From G958296245 sp965262055 (GTDB taxonomy: Bacteria > Chloroflexota > Dehalococcoidia > Lucifugimonadales > G958296245): a stretch of DNA of 64,000 nucleotides. The position numbers and the translations under genes are program-made. Positions 9,072-20,115 of this stretch are shown here, one piece after another. The notes beneath the pieces were generated by a model. The model saw only the letters and a list, made by a program, of their open reading frames with translations. It made no database searches and had not been told where the DNA came from. Location of the stretch: NCBI GenBank assembly GCA_965262055.1, contig CBDHEI010000002.1, forward strand, positions 2,108,001 to 2,172,000. The letters are read 5' to 3'. Numbering within the stretch: the stretch's first letter is position 1; every line of letters starts with the position of its first letter.

Positions 9072-10294
9072 CTATTCCCACCGATCTCTCCGCTAGTCCA
9101 AAGCTCGCCAAGCCTGTACTTCTCGATCCACGGCTTCAACTCCTCCGTATCAAGGCGGCGCAGTTGCGTAGCCCCATCGGACTTCTCGCAGACGACCACG
9201 GCCTCGGGCACGTCCGTGAGAGCGTCGACCAGGATGTCCGAGTGCGTGGTAACGAATATCTGGCTGCTCGACGACGCCTTCACCAACAGCTTCGCCACCT
9301 CCGGGATCACGTCGGGGTGCAATCCCAGTTCTGGCTCCTCTATGCAGATGACCGGCGGCGGGTCGGGATGGCAGAGCACCGCGAGCAGACAGAGGTAGCG
9401 CAGGCTCCCATCGGATAGCCGCGTGGCGGGGACGGCGTGACGCAGGCCCCTTTCGTGGAAGAATATCTGCACCGTGCCGCCGCTCACGCTGGCGACGACA
9501 TCTTCGACCGAAGGATAGAAGTCCCGCAGGCGGGCCAGTAGTCCTTGCTTCACGTCCGGTAGGTTCAACAGACTGCTCAGGAGGACGCCCAGATTCGATG
9601 CGTCTTCCAGAAGCACATCCTGTTGAAGGTCGGTCTGCTGTGGGAGGCGAGGCGGCGTATGCCGCCCGACATGGAACTCGCGGTAGAATCTCATGCGCTC
9701 GAACATGTTGGCCAGATACCACAACTCCGGATAAGAAGAGGGGTCTCGCCTCTGCGACAAAATGGACTGGTCCGGTCTCACATCTTCCCGCTCTAGGTCC
9801 CGCTTGAGCCTGTTCTGGTCCGTTGTGGTCAGGACATTGAACACCGGACGGCCTTCCTGGTAGTGGTAGTAGATGTACGGCTGCTTCTCCACAGGAGATA
9901 ACGGTCTTTCGCTCTCGACCACTTCGTCTCGGAGCTCGAAGCGTTCGCCCGTCTCCGTGAACGAGAGTCGGTATCTCTCGGCTACTTGTGACACTGGGGA
10001 TTGCACGGTGACGTCGACGGTCGCCGTTGGGGTTCCGGCTGCTCCCTTCCAGAGCCATTGCCGAACGCCTCCCCCCTCCCGTATGGGCGCCTGAAGGTCT
10101 CTAGGTGCGGCTGCCAGAACCGATAGCGCTTCAATCAGGTTCGACTTCCCCGACGCGTTCGGCCCGATCAGGACGTTGAGAGGCTCTAAGGGAAGCTCGG
10201 CAGTGCCTGGACCAAAGGACAGTATGCTGTCCAAGCGGATCGTCCGAAGGAGCCTCATACCTTCCATGTGCTGCTCTCTACGCGCCCCGATCAC
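9065..10294 (-). CDS. AAA family (SMC/OLD-like) ATPase of a two-gene module
   Basis: A 409-residue ATPase of the AAA_21/OLD-like class. Walker A is GPNASGKS at 44-51, the ABC-type signature is LSDGSLRYL at 293-301, Walker B is VICIEEPE at 315-322 followed by LGLHPD, and the switch histidine is TTHSD at 349-353. No long coiled coil and no fused Toprim domain are present, so the catalytic partner is probably the DUF4276 protein encoded immediately downstream with a 7-base overlap. The GTG start overlaps the stop of the 233-residue gene upstream (GTGA); an ATG 12 codons in is an alternative. Proteins of this class act as sensors or effectors in phage defence and in DNA maintenance. Here the defence reading is inferred. 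Confidence 0.85.
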   Translation of the reverse strand: MIGARREQHMEGMRLLRTIRLDSILSFGPGTAELPLEPLNVLIGPNASGKSNLIEALSVLAAAPRDLQAPIREGGGVRQWLWKGAAGTPTATVDVTVQSPVSQVAERYRLSFTETGERFELRDEVVESERPLSPVEKQPYIYYHYQEGRPVFNVLTTTDQNRLKRDLEREDVRPDQSILSQRRDPSSYPELWYLANMFERMRFYREFHVGRHTPPRLPQQTDLQQDVLLEDASNLGVLLSSLLNLPDVKQGLLARLRDFYPSVEDVVASVSGGTVQIFFHERGLRHAVPATRLSDGSLRYLCLLAVLCHPDPPPVICIEEPELGLHPDVIPEVAKLLVKASSSSQIFVTTHSDILVDALTDVPEAVVVCEKSDGATQLRRLDTEELKPWIEKYRLGELWTSGEIGGNRW

Positions 10295-10992
10295 CGGCCC
10301 GCGCGGGCTGCCGCACGCTGCATGCGCGCTAGCTGGTCCAAGCCCTTGCGCGTGTCGGACGCTATCCTGGCCTTGTCCGACCGCGCCACACGGTACTTGA
10401 ACAGCCAGTAGGTGAACTCCTTAGACTCCGACATAGACATGGTGCGCCTGGACGCGGAGCCCCGGCTCCGCCGGAAGGCGTTCAGCAGCACGCGCCGTGC
10501 GGAGCCGTATATCTTCACGAAGGCTTCCTCGGAAAAGTCGCCGGGTCCTTGCACGCCGTTGCTCAGCCGGCGCTTCTGCACCTCCAGCTCTACGGCGAGC
10601 TGCAGGGCCTCCTCCACGGTCACCCCGTAGTAGTAGTTCAGGTAGGCGCGGTACTTGTCGACCCCGAGGGTCTCCTTGATCTTGGCTGTTTGGAACCCGG
10701 GCGGGAAGCGCCCCTGGAACAGCAGCGCCTCCCGGTCCTCGTCCGGCACCAGCCCGTCCACCTCAGAGCACAGCCGCTCGGCGAGCAGCAGCCAGTCGAA
10801 CGCCTCGCCACCGATCAGGTACGTGTTCGTCCTGCCGTTGTCCGACTCCTGCGGCGCCGTCCACCGCGCCATCGCTTCCAGCAGGGCGGTGGGCCAGTCG
10901 CGGCCCGACTCTAGGGCGCGCCGAAACTCGTCGACCGCCGGCTGCGCGGCGCCGTCGGTCTTGCGTCTCTCCCCGGTGGCCGCGCTAACCAC
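10291..10992 (-). CDS. Unknown helical protein in the secA-ATPase operon
   Basis: A 233-residue protein I do not recognise. It is predicted mostly helical and rich in Arg and Glu, with a tyrosine-rich KYRAYLNYYYGVTVEEA segment near 130-146 and a basic C-terminus (RKGLDQLARMQRAAARAGR). No signal peptide, membrane segment or catalytic motif is visible. It begins with GTG overlapping the stop of the HhH gene by 8 bases and ends in a 4-base overlap with the ATPase gene, so five genes from secA to the DUF4276 gene read as one tightly packed unit. It could be a third component of the ATPase module or an unrelated lineage-specific gene. Confidence 0.65.
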   Translation of the reverse strand: MVSAATGERRKTDGAAQPAVDEFRRALESGRDWPTALLEAMARWTAPQESDNGRTNTYLIGGEAFDWLLLAERLCSEVDGLVPDEDREALLFQGRFPPGFQTAKIKETLGVDKYRAYLNYYYGVTVEEALQLAVELEVQKRRLSNGVQGPGDFSEEAFVKIYGSARRVLLNAFRRSRGSASRRTMSMSESKEFTYWLFKYRVARSDKARIASDTRKGLDQLARMQRAAARAGR

Positions 10993-11458
10993 TGGACGAC
11001 ACCTGGGACGTTAGCCGCGCATGGCGGAGGATCTTCTCGACGGTCCTCTCGCCCATGCCAGGGAGGTCCGCCACCCGGCCATCCTCGATGGCTTCCACCA
11101 GCTCCTCGACGCTGGTCACGCCAAGCTCGCGCCAGAGCCGTCCCGCCGTCTTTGGCCCCACGCCTGGCAGGCGCATCAGCCCCAGGATGCCGTCGGGCAG
11201 CCCGGCCATTTGCCGGTCCCTGTATTCGAGCCCGCCGGTCGTGACCATCTCCACCACCTTCTTGGCGATGGCGTCGCCGACTCCTGGTAGCTCCTTCAGG
11301 TCCCGCCCTTCGCGCACCATCTGCCCCATCTCGACCTGCAGCGGCCCGATGGTCCTCGCAGCCCGCCGGTACGCGGCAATCGCGAACGTACCCTCACCCC
11401 TGAGCTCAAGCAGCCCCGCCACGTCGAGGAACGCCTCGGCTATCTCCGAGTTGTTCAT
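10985..11458 (-). CDS. Helix-hairpin-helix protein resembling the N-terminal domain of PolX/Pol beta
   Basis: A 157-residue DNA-binding protein. The N-terminal part (EIAEAFLDVAGLLELRGEG, then FAIAAYRRAARTI) matches the 8-kDa lyase-like domain of family X DNA polymerases. Three helix-hairpin-helix units follow: LPGVGDAIAKKV, LPGVGPKTAGRL and LPGMGERTVEKI. The polymerase palm and the PHP domain are absent, so this is a stand-alone domain protein, probably a DNA-structure-binding repair accessory. I chose ATG 11458 (MNNSEIAEAF), which leaves 35 bases after secA. The longer frame from 11509 overlaps secA by 16 bases and adds a non-conserved tail. It precedes the unknown protein and ATPase pair in the operon. 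Confidence 0.78.
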   Translation of the reverse strand: MNNSEIAEAFLDVAGLLELRGEGTFAIAAYRRAARTIGPLQVEMGQMVREGRDLKELPGVGDAIAKKVVEMVTTGGLEYRDRQMAGLPDGILGLMRLPGVGPKTAGRLWRELGVTSVEELVEAIEDGRVADLPGMGERTVEKILRHARLTSQVSSSG

Positions 11459-11493
11459 CCCCCTGGCGTCGACGGGAGCCTGGCTCGGAGAGG

Positions 11494-14139
<2,646 letters not shown>

Positions 14140-14769
14140 CGTCTCAACTCCTCGCGGTCCACCTCTTCCTCCTCAGGGGGAAGATTGAGATGGGGGGATT
14201 CACGCCCGAAGGGCTTCCCCTACATTGTACCGTACTCGCGCCCCCCGTCTCCCAATCTGTCGTAACAGCCTTCGGACCACCGGTAGGGGCGGGTTTCAAA
14301 CCCGCCCTCCCAGATCCCGGCCATTGGGGATGCCACCCATACACGGCGATGAACGGGGAGTGCAGAGGGGCGCAGCCCCTTTGCCGGGGGTTATGGGGGG
14401 ACATCCCCACACTTCCTCTCAGGGGTGGGCGGGTGGGGAATCAAGAGCTTCCACTCTCCTATGGGCGAAGGATATAGGGTCGCCCGCCGCCCCTTAGTAG
14501 TTGAACATCGCCCCGACGAACAGGACTTCAAGAAGCGGGGAGTGCAGAGGGGCGGAGCCCCTTTGCGGGGGGTGTGGGGGGACACCCCCACACTTCCTTT
14601 CAGGGGTGGGCGGGCGGTTGAACATCGCCCCCCACGAACAGGCTGCAATGAGCGGGGAGTGCAGAGGGGCGGAGCCCCTTTGCCGGGGGTGTGGGGGACA
14701 CCCCACACCTTCTCAGGGGTGGGCGGGCGGGGAATCCCATGGGCGGAGGATGTCGGGTGGCCCGTCGCC
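14140..14769. repeat. Tandem repeat tract between prs and secA carrying copies of the prs 3' end
   Basis: This 630-base stretch has no convincing gene. It holds one GTAGGGGC-type palindrome (14283-14307, arms GGGGCGGGTTT / AAACCCGCCC) and three copies of palindrome family A at about 14355-14437, 14535-14617 and 14652-14731. Each family A copy reads GGGAGTGCAGAGGGGC(G)GAGCCCC, then GCCGGGGGTGTGGGGGACA, then CCCCACAC. Between them the last codons of prs are repeated: TAGTAGTTGAACATCGCCCC at 14770 (the real gene end) recurs at 14495 and, without the stop, at 14616. A longer flank (14461-14493 against 14738-14769) is also duplicated with a 276-base period. The tract looks produced by tandem duplication at the gene end. 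Confidence 0.85.
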
Positions 14770-15720
14770 CTAGTAGTTGAACATCGCCCCGACGGAGAGA
14801 CCGCTGTGGATCCGGTGGATTGCCTCGCCCAGCAGCCCGGCGACGGATACCACCTTCAGCCCCTCGAACTGCTTCTCAGGCGGCAGCGGCAGCGTGTCCG
14901 TCACCACCGTCTCAACCAGGTTGCTTTCGCCCAGGGCCTGCGGCGCCTTGTCCGACAGGATGGGGTGGACGGCGGTGCAGTAGATGTCCGTAGCGCCGTG
15001 CTCCTTCAGGGCCTCCACCGCGGCGACTACGGTGCCCCCCGTGTTGATCTCGTCGTCTACGATCAGCGCCGTCTTGCCCTCTACGTTGCCGATCACGTTG
15101 ACGGCGCGAACGCGGTCCTCGTTCCCCAGACGCTGCTTGTCGATGATCGCGATGGGCGCGTCCAGGTGGTCGGCCATGGACCTCGCCCGCTTCGCCGCGC
15201 CCACGTCAGTCGCGGCGACCACTAGGTCCTTCTCCTTCAGGTGGCTGAACTGCTGCGCCAGTAGTGGAATCGCCGTAAGCTCGTCCAGCGGGATGTTGAA
15301 GAAGCCCTGTATCTGCCCGGCGTGCAGGTTCATTGTCAGCACCCGGTCGGCCCCCGCCACGGAAATGAAGTCCGCGACCAGACGCGCCGTGATTGCAACC
15401 CGGGGCTGGTCCTTCTTGTCCGTCCGCCCGTAGGGATAGTACGGGATCACCGTCGTGATTCGACCCGCCGACGCCCTCCGAGCCGCGTCGATCATGATCA
15501 GCAGCTCCACCAGGTTGTCGTTGACCGGACGCCCCACCGACTGGACCAGGAAAACGTCCTTCTCCCGGACGTTCTCCTTGATCCTGGCGAAGCTCTCGTC
15601 GTTGCTGAACTTGAAGACCTCGCAGTCCCCGAGCCTCAGCCCCAGGTACGAGCAGATATCCCTGGCAAGCGCGGGGTGGGAGTTCCCGGTGAAGACCTTG
15701 AGGTCCTCGAATATGGGCAT
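14770..15720 (-). CDS. prs: Ribose-phosphate pyrophosphokinase (PRPP synthetase)
   Basis: Makes PRPP from ribose 5-phosphate and ATP for purine, pyrimidine, His, Trp and NAD synthesis. The 316-residue length is normal. Marks: FSNDESFARI near 40, the VFLVQSVGRPVND strand, YYPYGRTDKKDQPR (ATP/metal loop), NLHAGQIQGFF near 130, and the PRPP-binding loop LIVDDEINTGGTV near 215-227. I chose ATG at 15720 (MPIFEDLKVF), which matches family N-termini; the frame stays open upstream to 16047 but that part is out of family. Its last codons (VGAMFNY-stop) have been copied into the repeat tract downstream. Confidence 0.96.
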   Translation of the reverse strand: MPIFEDLKVFTGNSHPALARDICSYLGLRLGDCEVFKFSNDESFARIKENVREKDVFLVQSVGRPVNDNLVELLIMIDAARRASAGRITTVIPYYPYGRTDKKDQPRVAITARLVADFISVAGADRVLTMNLHAGQIQGFFNIPLDELTAIPLLAQQFSHLKEKDLVVAATDVGAAKRARSMADHLDAPIAIIDKQRLGNEDRVRAVNVIGNVEGKTALIVDDEINTGGTVVAAVEALKEHGATDIYCTAVHPILSDKAPQALGESNLVETVVTDTLPLPPEKQFEGLKVVSVAGLLGEAIHRIHSGLSVGAMFNY

Positions 15721-15854
15721 GGCGGCATTCCTCGCGGAGGTGTGGGGAGAGCGGAGGCATTGTAGCACAGCGTCCCGTCCCAGCCCCAGCCCCTCACGGG
15801 TCTCCACACCATCGACACGTCGGCACCGTCTTTGATGCCCTATTGGGCTCGACA

Positions 15855-16410
15855 ACAGACTTTCCACCATCTCTATGGTTGCCAACGCTGAGAACGGAGT
15901 CACTCCTACGAGATTGCACATTCCATAGTTGTCACCCAAAAGACTGCTTGGTTCATGCTTCACCGAATCCGGCTGGCGATGCAGGACGGCGACTTCCAAA
16001 AACATGGGTGGCGAGGTCGAAGTTGACGAGACCTTCATAGGCGGCAAGCCCGCTTAATGCATAGAGACAAACGTGAGGCGACCATTGAGGAACGGGGTGC
16101 GCCGTTTTGGGTTTCCTGGAGCGGCGCGGGCCTGACTGGCACAGCGCCATACAAGCTAAGGGGGTTTTAGGACACTCGCCGCAAGAGTCTTCGCCAGATG
16201 TGCAGGGCCGAGTCCACACTCGAGAACTGCTGGAGTCTTCTCAAGCGGGCCATCAAGGGCAACTACGTCAACGTCAAGCCGTTCCACTCTTCTGCTGTCT
16301 GGACGAGGAATCCTTCCGCTACGATACCCGGAAGGGTGGCGATGCCGATCGCTTCCGCGGCGTTGCCGGTGGCGTCGCCGACAAGGGGCTCACCTGCCAA
16401 GCGCTTATCG
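15855..16410 (+). pseudogene. Degenerate IS1595-family (ISXO2-like) transposase
   Basis: Pieces of one transposase appear in order but in changing frames. VTQKTAWFMLHRIRLAMQDG lies at 15931-15990; GGEVEVDETFIGGKPA at 16007-16054 (VDET carries the first catalytic Asp of the ISXO2 domain); MHRDKREAT near 16058-16083; STLENCWSLLKRAIKGNY at 16212-16265; and a C-terminal DEESFRYDTRKGGDADRF near 16299-16352. Frameshifts fall near 15995, near 16048 (with a stop right after GGKPA), before 16200, and near 16290. The element is dead and no intact terminal repeats are evident. It lies just upstream of prs in opposite orientation and beside the live-looking IS1380 element, so the locus is a recurrent insertion spot. 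Confidence 0.8.
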
Positions 16411-16855
16411 GAGCATCTACGACGCCAGGTTAATGGGGAAGGCGGAAACATGGCCAGGGAACCGAAGCCGGCAAGCCCAAGACTCGCAGGCGGGTTCAGA
16501 CATTTCGAGGATTGGCCCGGAGGGTAATGGGCTACCGGAGGGAAAGCTCCGATCATGAGATCGCCTGCTCTAGTGCATCGAGAAACACCGTCGTATCAAG
16601 GAAGTAGTTTGGATAGGCGCGTCGCAAGCTAGTAGCATCTGATACCGACACAAGAACTGCGTCACCTCCTTCTTGTTTGGTTCGTTCAAACTCGTCGTAT
16701 GCTTGGGCTGCGCGTTCGATGTCGGTCGCTCGGTAGCCGTAGAGGGCTAGTTCCTTTTCTTCGCCAGGACTGAGTGCCAGCAGGACGTACTTGATCCCTC
16801 GACGTTGGATGTTGCCCGTCCCTATGACATTCAGTGTTTGCCCGAAGGCTCTAAG

Positions 16856-18601
16856 CCGACATTCCCCATATTGGGAGTCTTCAGGCTCAAGGGGCAGCCC
16901 AAACGAGATAGTGGCAGCATAGTCAGGTCCTGCAAGGCCAGTCAATCGCCGGTCTATCCAATAAGAGATGCGTTTGCAGTCGTAGAGCACCCTTCTTGTC
17001 CGTCTTCATCGTCCTCGTGGCCCCTGCCAGTGGGGTGAAAGCGCATTGAAGACAAGGCGACTCCCTGGAGCGTTCTCCCTCTTGGCAAGATCGTGGTTGT
17101 ACCCTCCCTCAGCTTGGCGCCGGCGATAACCGGCCGATACGATCCAACACTCCCTGGAACAACCTTCGAGGAACCGACACCTCGGATAACTGAAAGATCA
17201 ATCGCCGGGAGTGCCGCACCAGACGGCCTCCCATCTTGATCAGCTTGACCTGCACGCTCCTCAGCGACCAGTGCTTGACCGCCTTGGGCAGACATAACCG
17301 GCGCAGGAAGTTCCCAAGGTTGTACGCCAGGACGAACAGAGACAGACGCACCCGGTTGGCCACGAACCGATGGCACGACAGCCGAGTCCAGTTCAGGGCG
17401 TACTTGCCCTCTTTGATCCACTGCTCGGCTGTCCCACGACCATTGTAGAAATGCACTACCCCTTCCGGGCCAGCCGACATGTTCGTGACGATGAAGCCCA
17501 CCCGAGGGAACAGCTCTCCCCTGTGCCATTCCACCTTGGCCACCACTCGCCGAGCACGGTTCCAGCTCCCGGCACGATACCAAAAGTCGTCGTATAGGAT
17601 CACTGGACGCTTCGGCGGCCTCCCCACCGGCCTCCTGAGCAGAGGGGCGATCTCCCGTTGCAGCACCTCGTTGCCGGGGAGTCTTATAGCGTAAAGTACC
17701 TGCCGCTCCTCGAGGTACTCATAGATGTCCGGCTTGGCGAATGCGGCATCGGCGCGAAAGTACCGTCGCACTCCTGTCGCCCCGTAACGCGACAGGATCG
17801 GATCCAATACATCACGCCACCTGTGCGCGCTATGTACGTTGCCCGCACGGAGCATGGCCCCCTCGCAGTCCCCGAACTGGTTGAACACGAACAATGGGTG
17901 ATAGCACGTGCTCCCAAAGTGACCGTTGTACGATGCTCCCTCCTGTTCTCCATGTACCGGACTCTCCGAACTGTCCATGTCCAAGAGCACCCGCCGGTGC
18001 GGCGTGCGGGACATAGCTCCATCCACCCACTTAGCGTTCAGTCGGCCCAACCCTTCCACGTTGCCGTCTTGGGTGAGCACCTCGGTCTCGAACCGGCTCA
18101 TGGTGTTGGTGCTGGCGGCCGGTCTCTCAGGACCACCTCGCCGTCCAACGATGATCCGCATCGTCGGGTCCTGGGCCAGCCGTTCAGCGTCGTTGGTATC
18201 CTCGTAGCCCGCCAGACGACTGTACACCGACTGCCTGAGAAGGCCCACCAATCGGTGCTGCACGTTGCGACCGCCCCGACTCTCCTGCAAACACTCACTC
18301 GCCGTCTCCGTCAGTCCCAGTGCATCATCCAGCTCGCGACAGGCCAGCAGCCCGGCATCTGAGGTGATGGTAGCGCCGTGGAATTCCAATCGTATACGTC
18401 GGTCGAAACGGAGCTTGCCGCGGGGGTTGGTGCTTTCACCCATTAGGTGCCTCCGAGGACAGTACGTTATCAAGAACTAGAGCAGTCTATCACGACCAGT
18501 CTAGCACTCATGATAAGCACTGTGCTCTGCTATTCGACTACATCGGGTATCGCTGTTGCTGATTGCGGCAAGCCCTGCAGGGTTGATATGGGAAATGTGG
18601 G
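16856..18601 (-). mobile_element. IS1380-family insertion sequence, apparently complete
   Basis: A 1746-base element bounded by imperfect 16-bp terminal inverted repeats: left CCGACATTCCCCATAT (16856-16871) and right, read inward, CCCACATTTCCCATAT (18601-18586), matching at 14 of 16 positions. It is flanked by a 5-bp direct repeat CTAAG at 16851-16855 and 18602-18606, the target duplication. It carries one transposase gene on the minus strand, the same strand as the interrupted RelA/SpoT gene. Size, end sequence starting with CC and duplication length fit IS1380 elements. No other copy is visible in the window. Confidence 0.9.
17109..18443 (-). CDS. IS1380-family transposase
   Basis: DDE-type transposase of 444 residues that would catalyse movement of the surrounding element. 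Visible family marks: the N-terminal ITSDAGLLACRELDDALGL segment, the acidic LLDMDSSESPVHG strand (first catalytic Asp region), HPLFVFNQFGDCEGAMLR followed by AGNVHSAHRW, the YFRADAAFAKPDIYEYLE strand (second Asp), and the IS1380 signature GRGTAEQWIKEGKYAL carrying the catalytic Glu. The chosen ATG at 18443 has GGAGG seven bases upstream; an in-frame ATG at 18473 adds ten residues. The frame is uninterrupted, so the element may still be active. Confidence 0.93.
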   Translation of the reverse strand: MGESTNPRGKLRFDRRIRLEFHGATITSDAGLLACRELDDALGLTETASECLQESRGGRNVQHRLVGLLRQSVYSRLAGYEDTNDAERLAQDPTMRIIVGRRGGPERPAASTNTMSRFETEVLTQDGNVEGLGRLNAKWVDGAMSRTPHRRVLLDMDSSESPVHGEQEGASYNGHFGSTCYHPLFVFNQFGDCEGAMLRAGNVHSAHRWRDVLDPILSRYGATGVRRYFRADAAFAKPDIYEYLEERQVLYAIRLPGNEVLQREIAPLLRRPVGRPPKRPVILYDDFWYRAGSWNRARRVVAKVEWHRGELFPRVGFIVTNMSAGPEGVVHFYNGRGTAEQWIKEGKYALNWTRLSCHRFVANRVRLSLFVLAYNLGNFLRRLCLPKAVKHWSLRSVQVKLIKMGGRLVRHSRRLIFQLSEVSVPRRLFQGVLDRIGRLSPAPS

Positions 18602-19362
18602 CTAAGGCGTGTTACCACATCCAACTGGTTGGCGTAGTAGCGAAGTTCGTTTATGAGTTCTGACTCGATCTTTGGTGTTCGAGGGATACGACGACAACGT
18701 TCCCTCAGCGCGATCACACTTCCCATTAACGCGAAGAATCGCCGCCATTCGGGCAATCCACGATGTGACTTCAACCCCTGGCTGTAGAAGATGTCCGCAG
18801 TTTCCACAGCCGTGGCCCAGGCATGTTGCAATACCGAGCGGAACTGCATTTCCACCTTCAGCCCTTCATACTCTGGATGACGATCATCCGAGTAGCGATA
18901 GATGAGGTGGTAGCTCCTGTACCCGTCACTTTTTGGCTTCCCGATATAGTCACTGTAGTCATCCAACACATGAGTGGAGTACTTGCGTTCGTATCGCTTG
19001 ACAAGCTCAAAAACGTGCCCAACGGAACTGACAATAGCCCTACAGCCCGCAATGTCTTGCATTTCCGACAGTTTGAGGGCGCCATAGCGATCTAGCTTAT
19101 CTCGAATGGAGGACAACCGTTTGACCCTCTGTGCGATGATGCCTTGCTGATCTATACGGCGGGACCTCATCAGCAATGCCATTTTCATAGTGTTGAGAGG
19201 ATACGGGTGTGCCGACCTCCAATTATTGATGATACCTAGGGTTTCCAATCCATCAACTGTAAGCTTAACTTCAGCATCGTCGTATCCTAACAGGGCATCG
19301 CCAGCTAAATCTACAATGGGATTCTCGTACTGCGGTTCTGTGAAAGCCATTTCACTCAGCAC

Positions 19363-20115
19363 GGTAGCGGACGTACCTTACTGAGTCAAGTATGTTGTTA
19401 CTCCAGTATGAAATCTAGACAAGCGGCAACTGCGAGAACGCGTTATGCAAAACTGTCCCTTGACGGCCACGAACACACGTGCTAGTATTTCCCCATGCAA
19501 ACGCTGGCTTCTGCGCTGACAGCCCCCCGCTCACCAGCCGGAAGCGTCCCTAAACCCCGTTCCAAATCGTTCCAAATCCTCTCAGGCGCGTTCCATTTGC
19601 GTATCAAATGCGCCCCAAAACTGCTCCGTGATGTCCACGCCTCAGATACGAAAAGGGTCAAAATGGAACACTTTGGAACGGTTTTTCGGGGGGTGGAGGC
19701 TCCAGGACCGCCGCCCCACAGCGGCGCTGGGGACGCCGCATCGAGTGCCCGCAAAGGGCGACGGCCGCCCGCGTTGCCGTTATGGCCTACCCCTGCATCC
19801 CCGCGCGGCGGCGAAGAGGCGTACCAACCAGAGTCTCCCGCGCGTCGGGAACGCCCGGCGCGCGGTCAGTACCGGCGCCGGTACTGTGCTAGAATCGTCT
19901 CCCGAGGCTCACCCTGAAATCTCTGCTAACCGAGGTGGCGTGAGGGTTGCCTGCGAGGGCATGCTGGCCCAGCCGTCCGCAATCCGCCTCCTGCCGGGGT
20001 TCGTAATAACAGCATACGGACGGACTTGCACTTGACATCGGCGGCAGAGGCTACGGTATCATGCCGATTCCAGCACACAGGAAGGGGAGCCCGTACACGG
20101 GACCGCTAACGCACA
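19363..20115. other. Gene-poor stretch with a dispersed repeat copy
   Basis: No convincing gene in 753 bases between the disrupted RelA/SpoT gene and the BrkB gene. It contains a block at about 19645-19690 beginning ATACGAAAAGGG and continuing CAAAATGGAACACTTTGGAA. That block recurs near 31183 and, inverted, near 39445-39495. Short frames here (for example 19628-20035) lack start signals and family features. Confidence 0.6.

Larger units (their letters stand above)
16553..19362 (-). pseudogene. RelA/SpoT-domain protein gene split by an IS1380-family insertion
   Basis: The N-terminal part (19362 down to 18602) encodes a ppGpp-synthetase-type domain with LSEMQDIAGCRAIV, the GKPKSDGYRSYHLIY loop and VEMQFRSVLQHAWATAVE, marks of RelA/SpoT nucleotidyltransferases. 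The C-terminal part (16850 down to 16553) encodes the tail seen in full-length relatives, including LRRAYPNYFLDTTVFL. An insertion sequence (16856-18601) with a 5-bp target duplication sits between them. Deleting the element and one duplication copy joins CGC CTT AG to A GCC TTC in frame, giving RLRAFGQTL and one 1059-base frame (352 residues). The event looks recent because both halves are undamaged. The stranded ORFs, 18538-19362 and 16553-16990, are read only with a few IS-derived codons. The ancestral role was probably alarmone synthesis or a related nucleotide pyrophosphokinase. Confidence 0.88.

Noticed and set aside
16984..18528. AGAGCAC-type inverted repeat as alternative ends of the IS element
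   Set aside because: Weaker match and no flanking direct repeat; the 16856/18601 ends give a 5-bp duplication and restore the interrupted reading frame.
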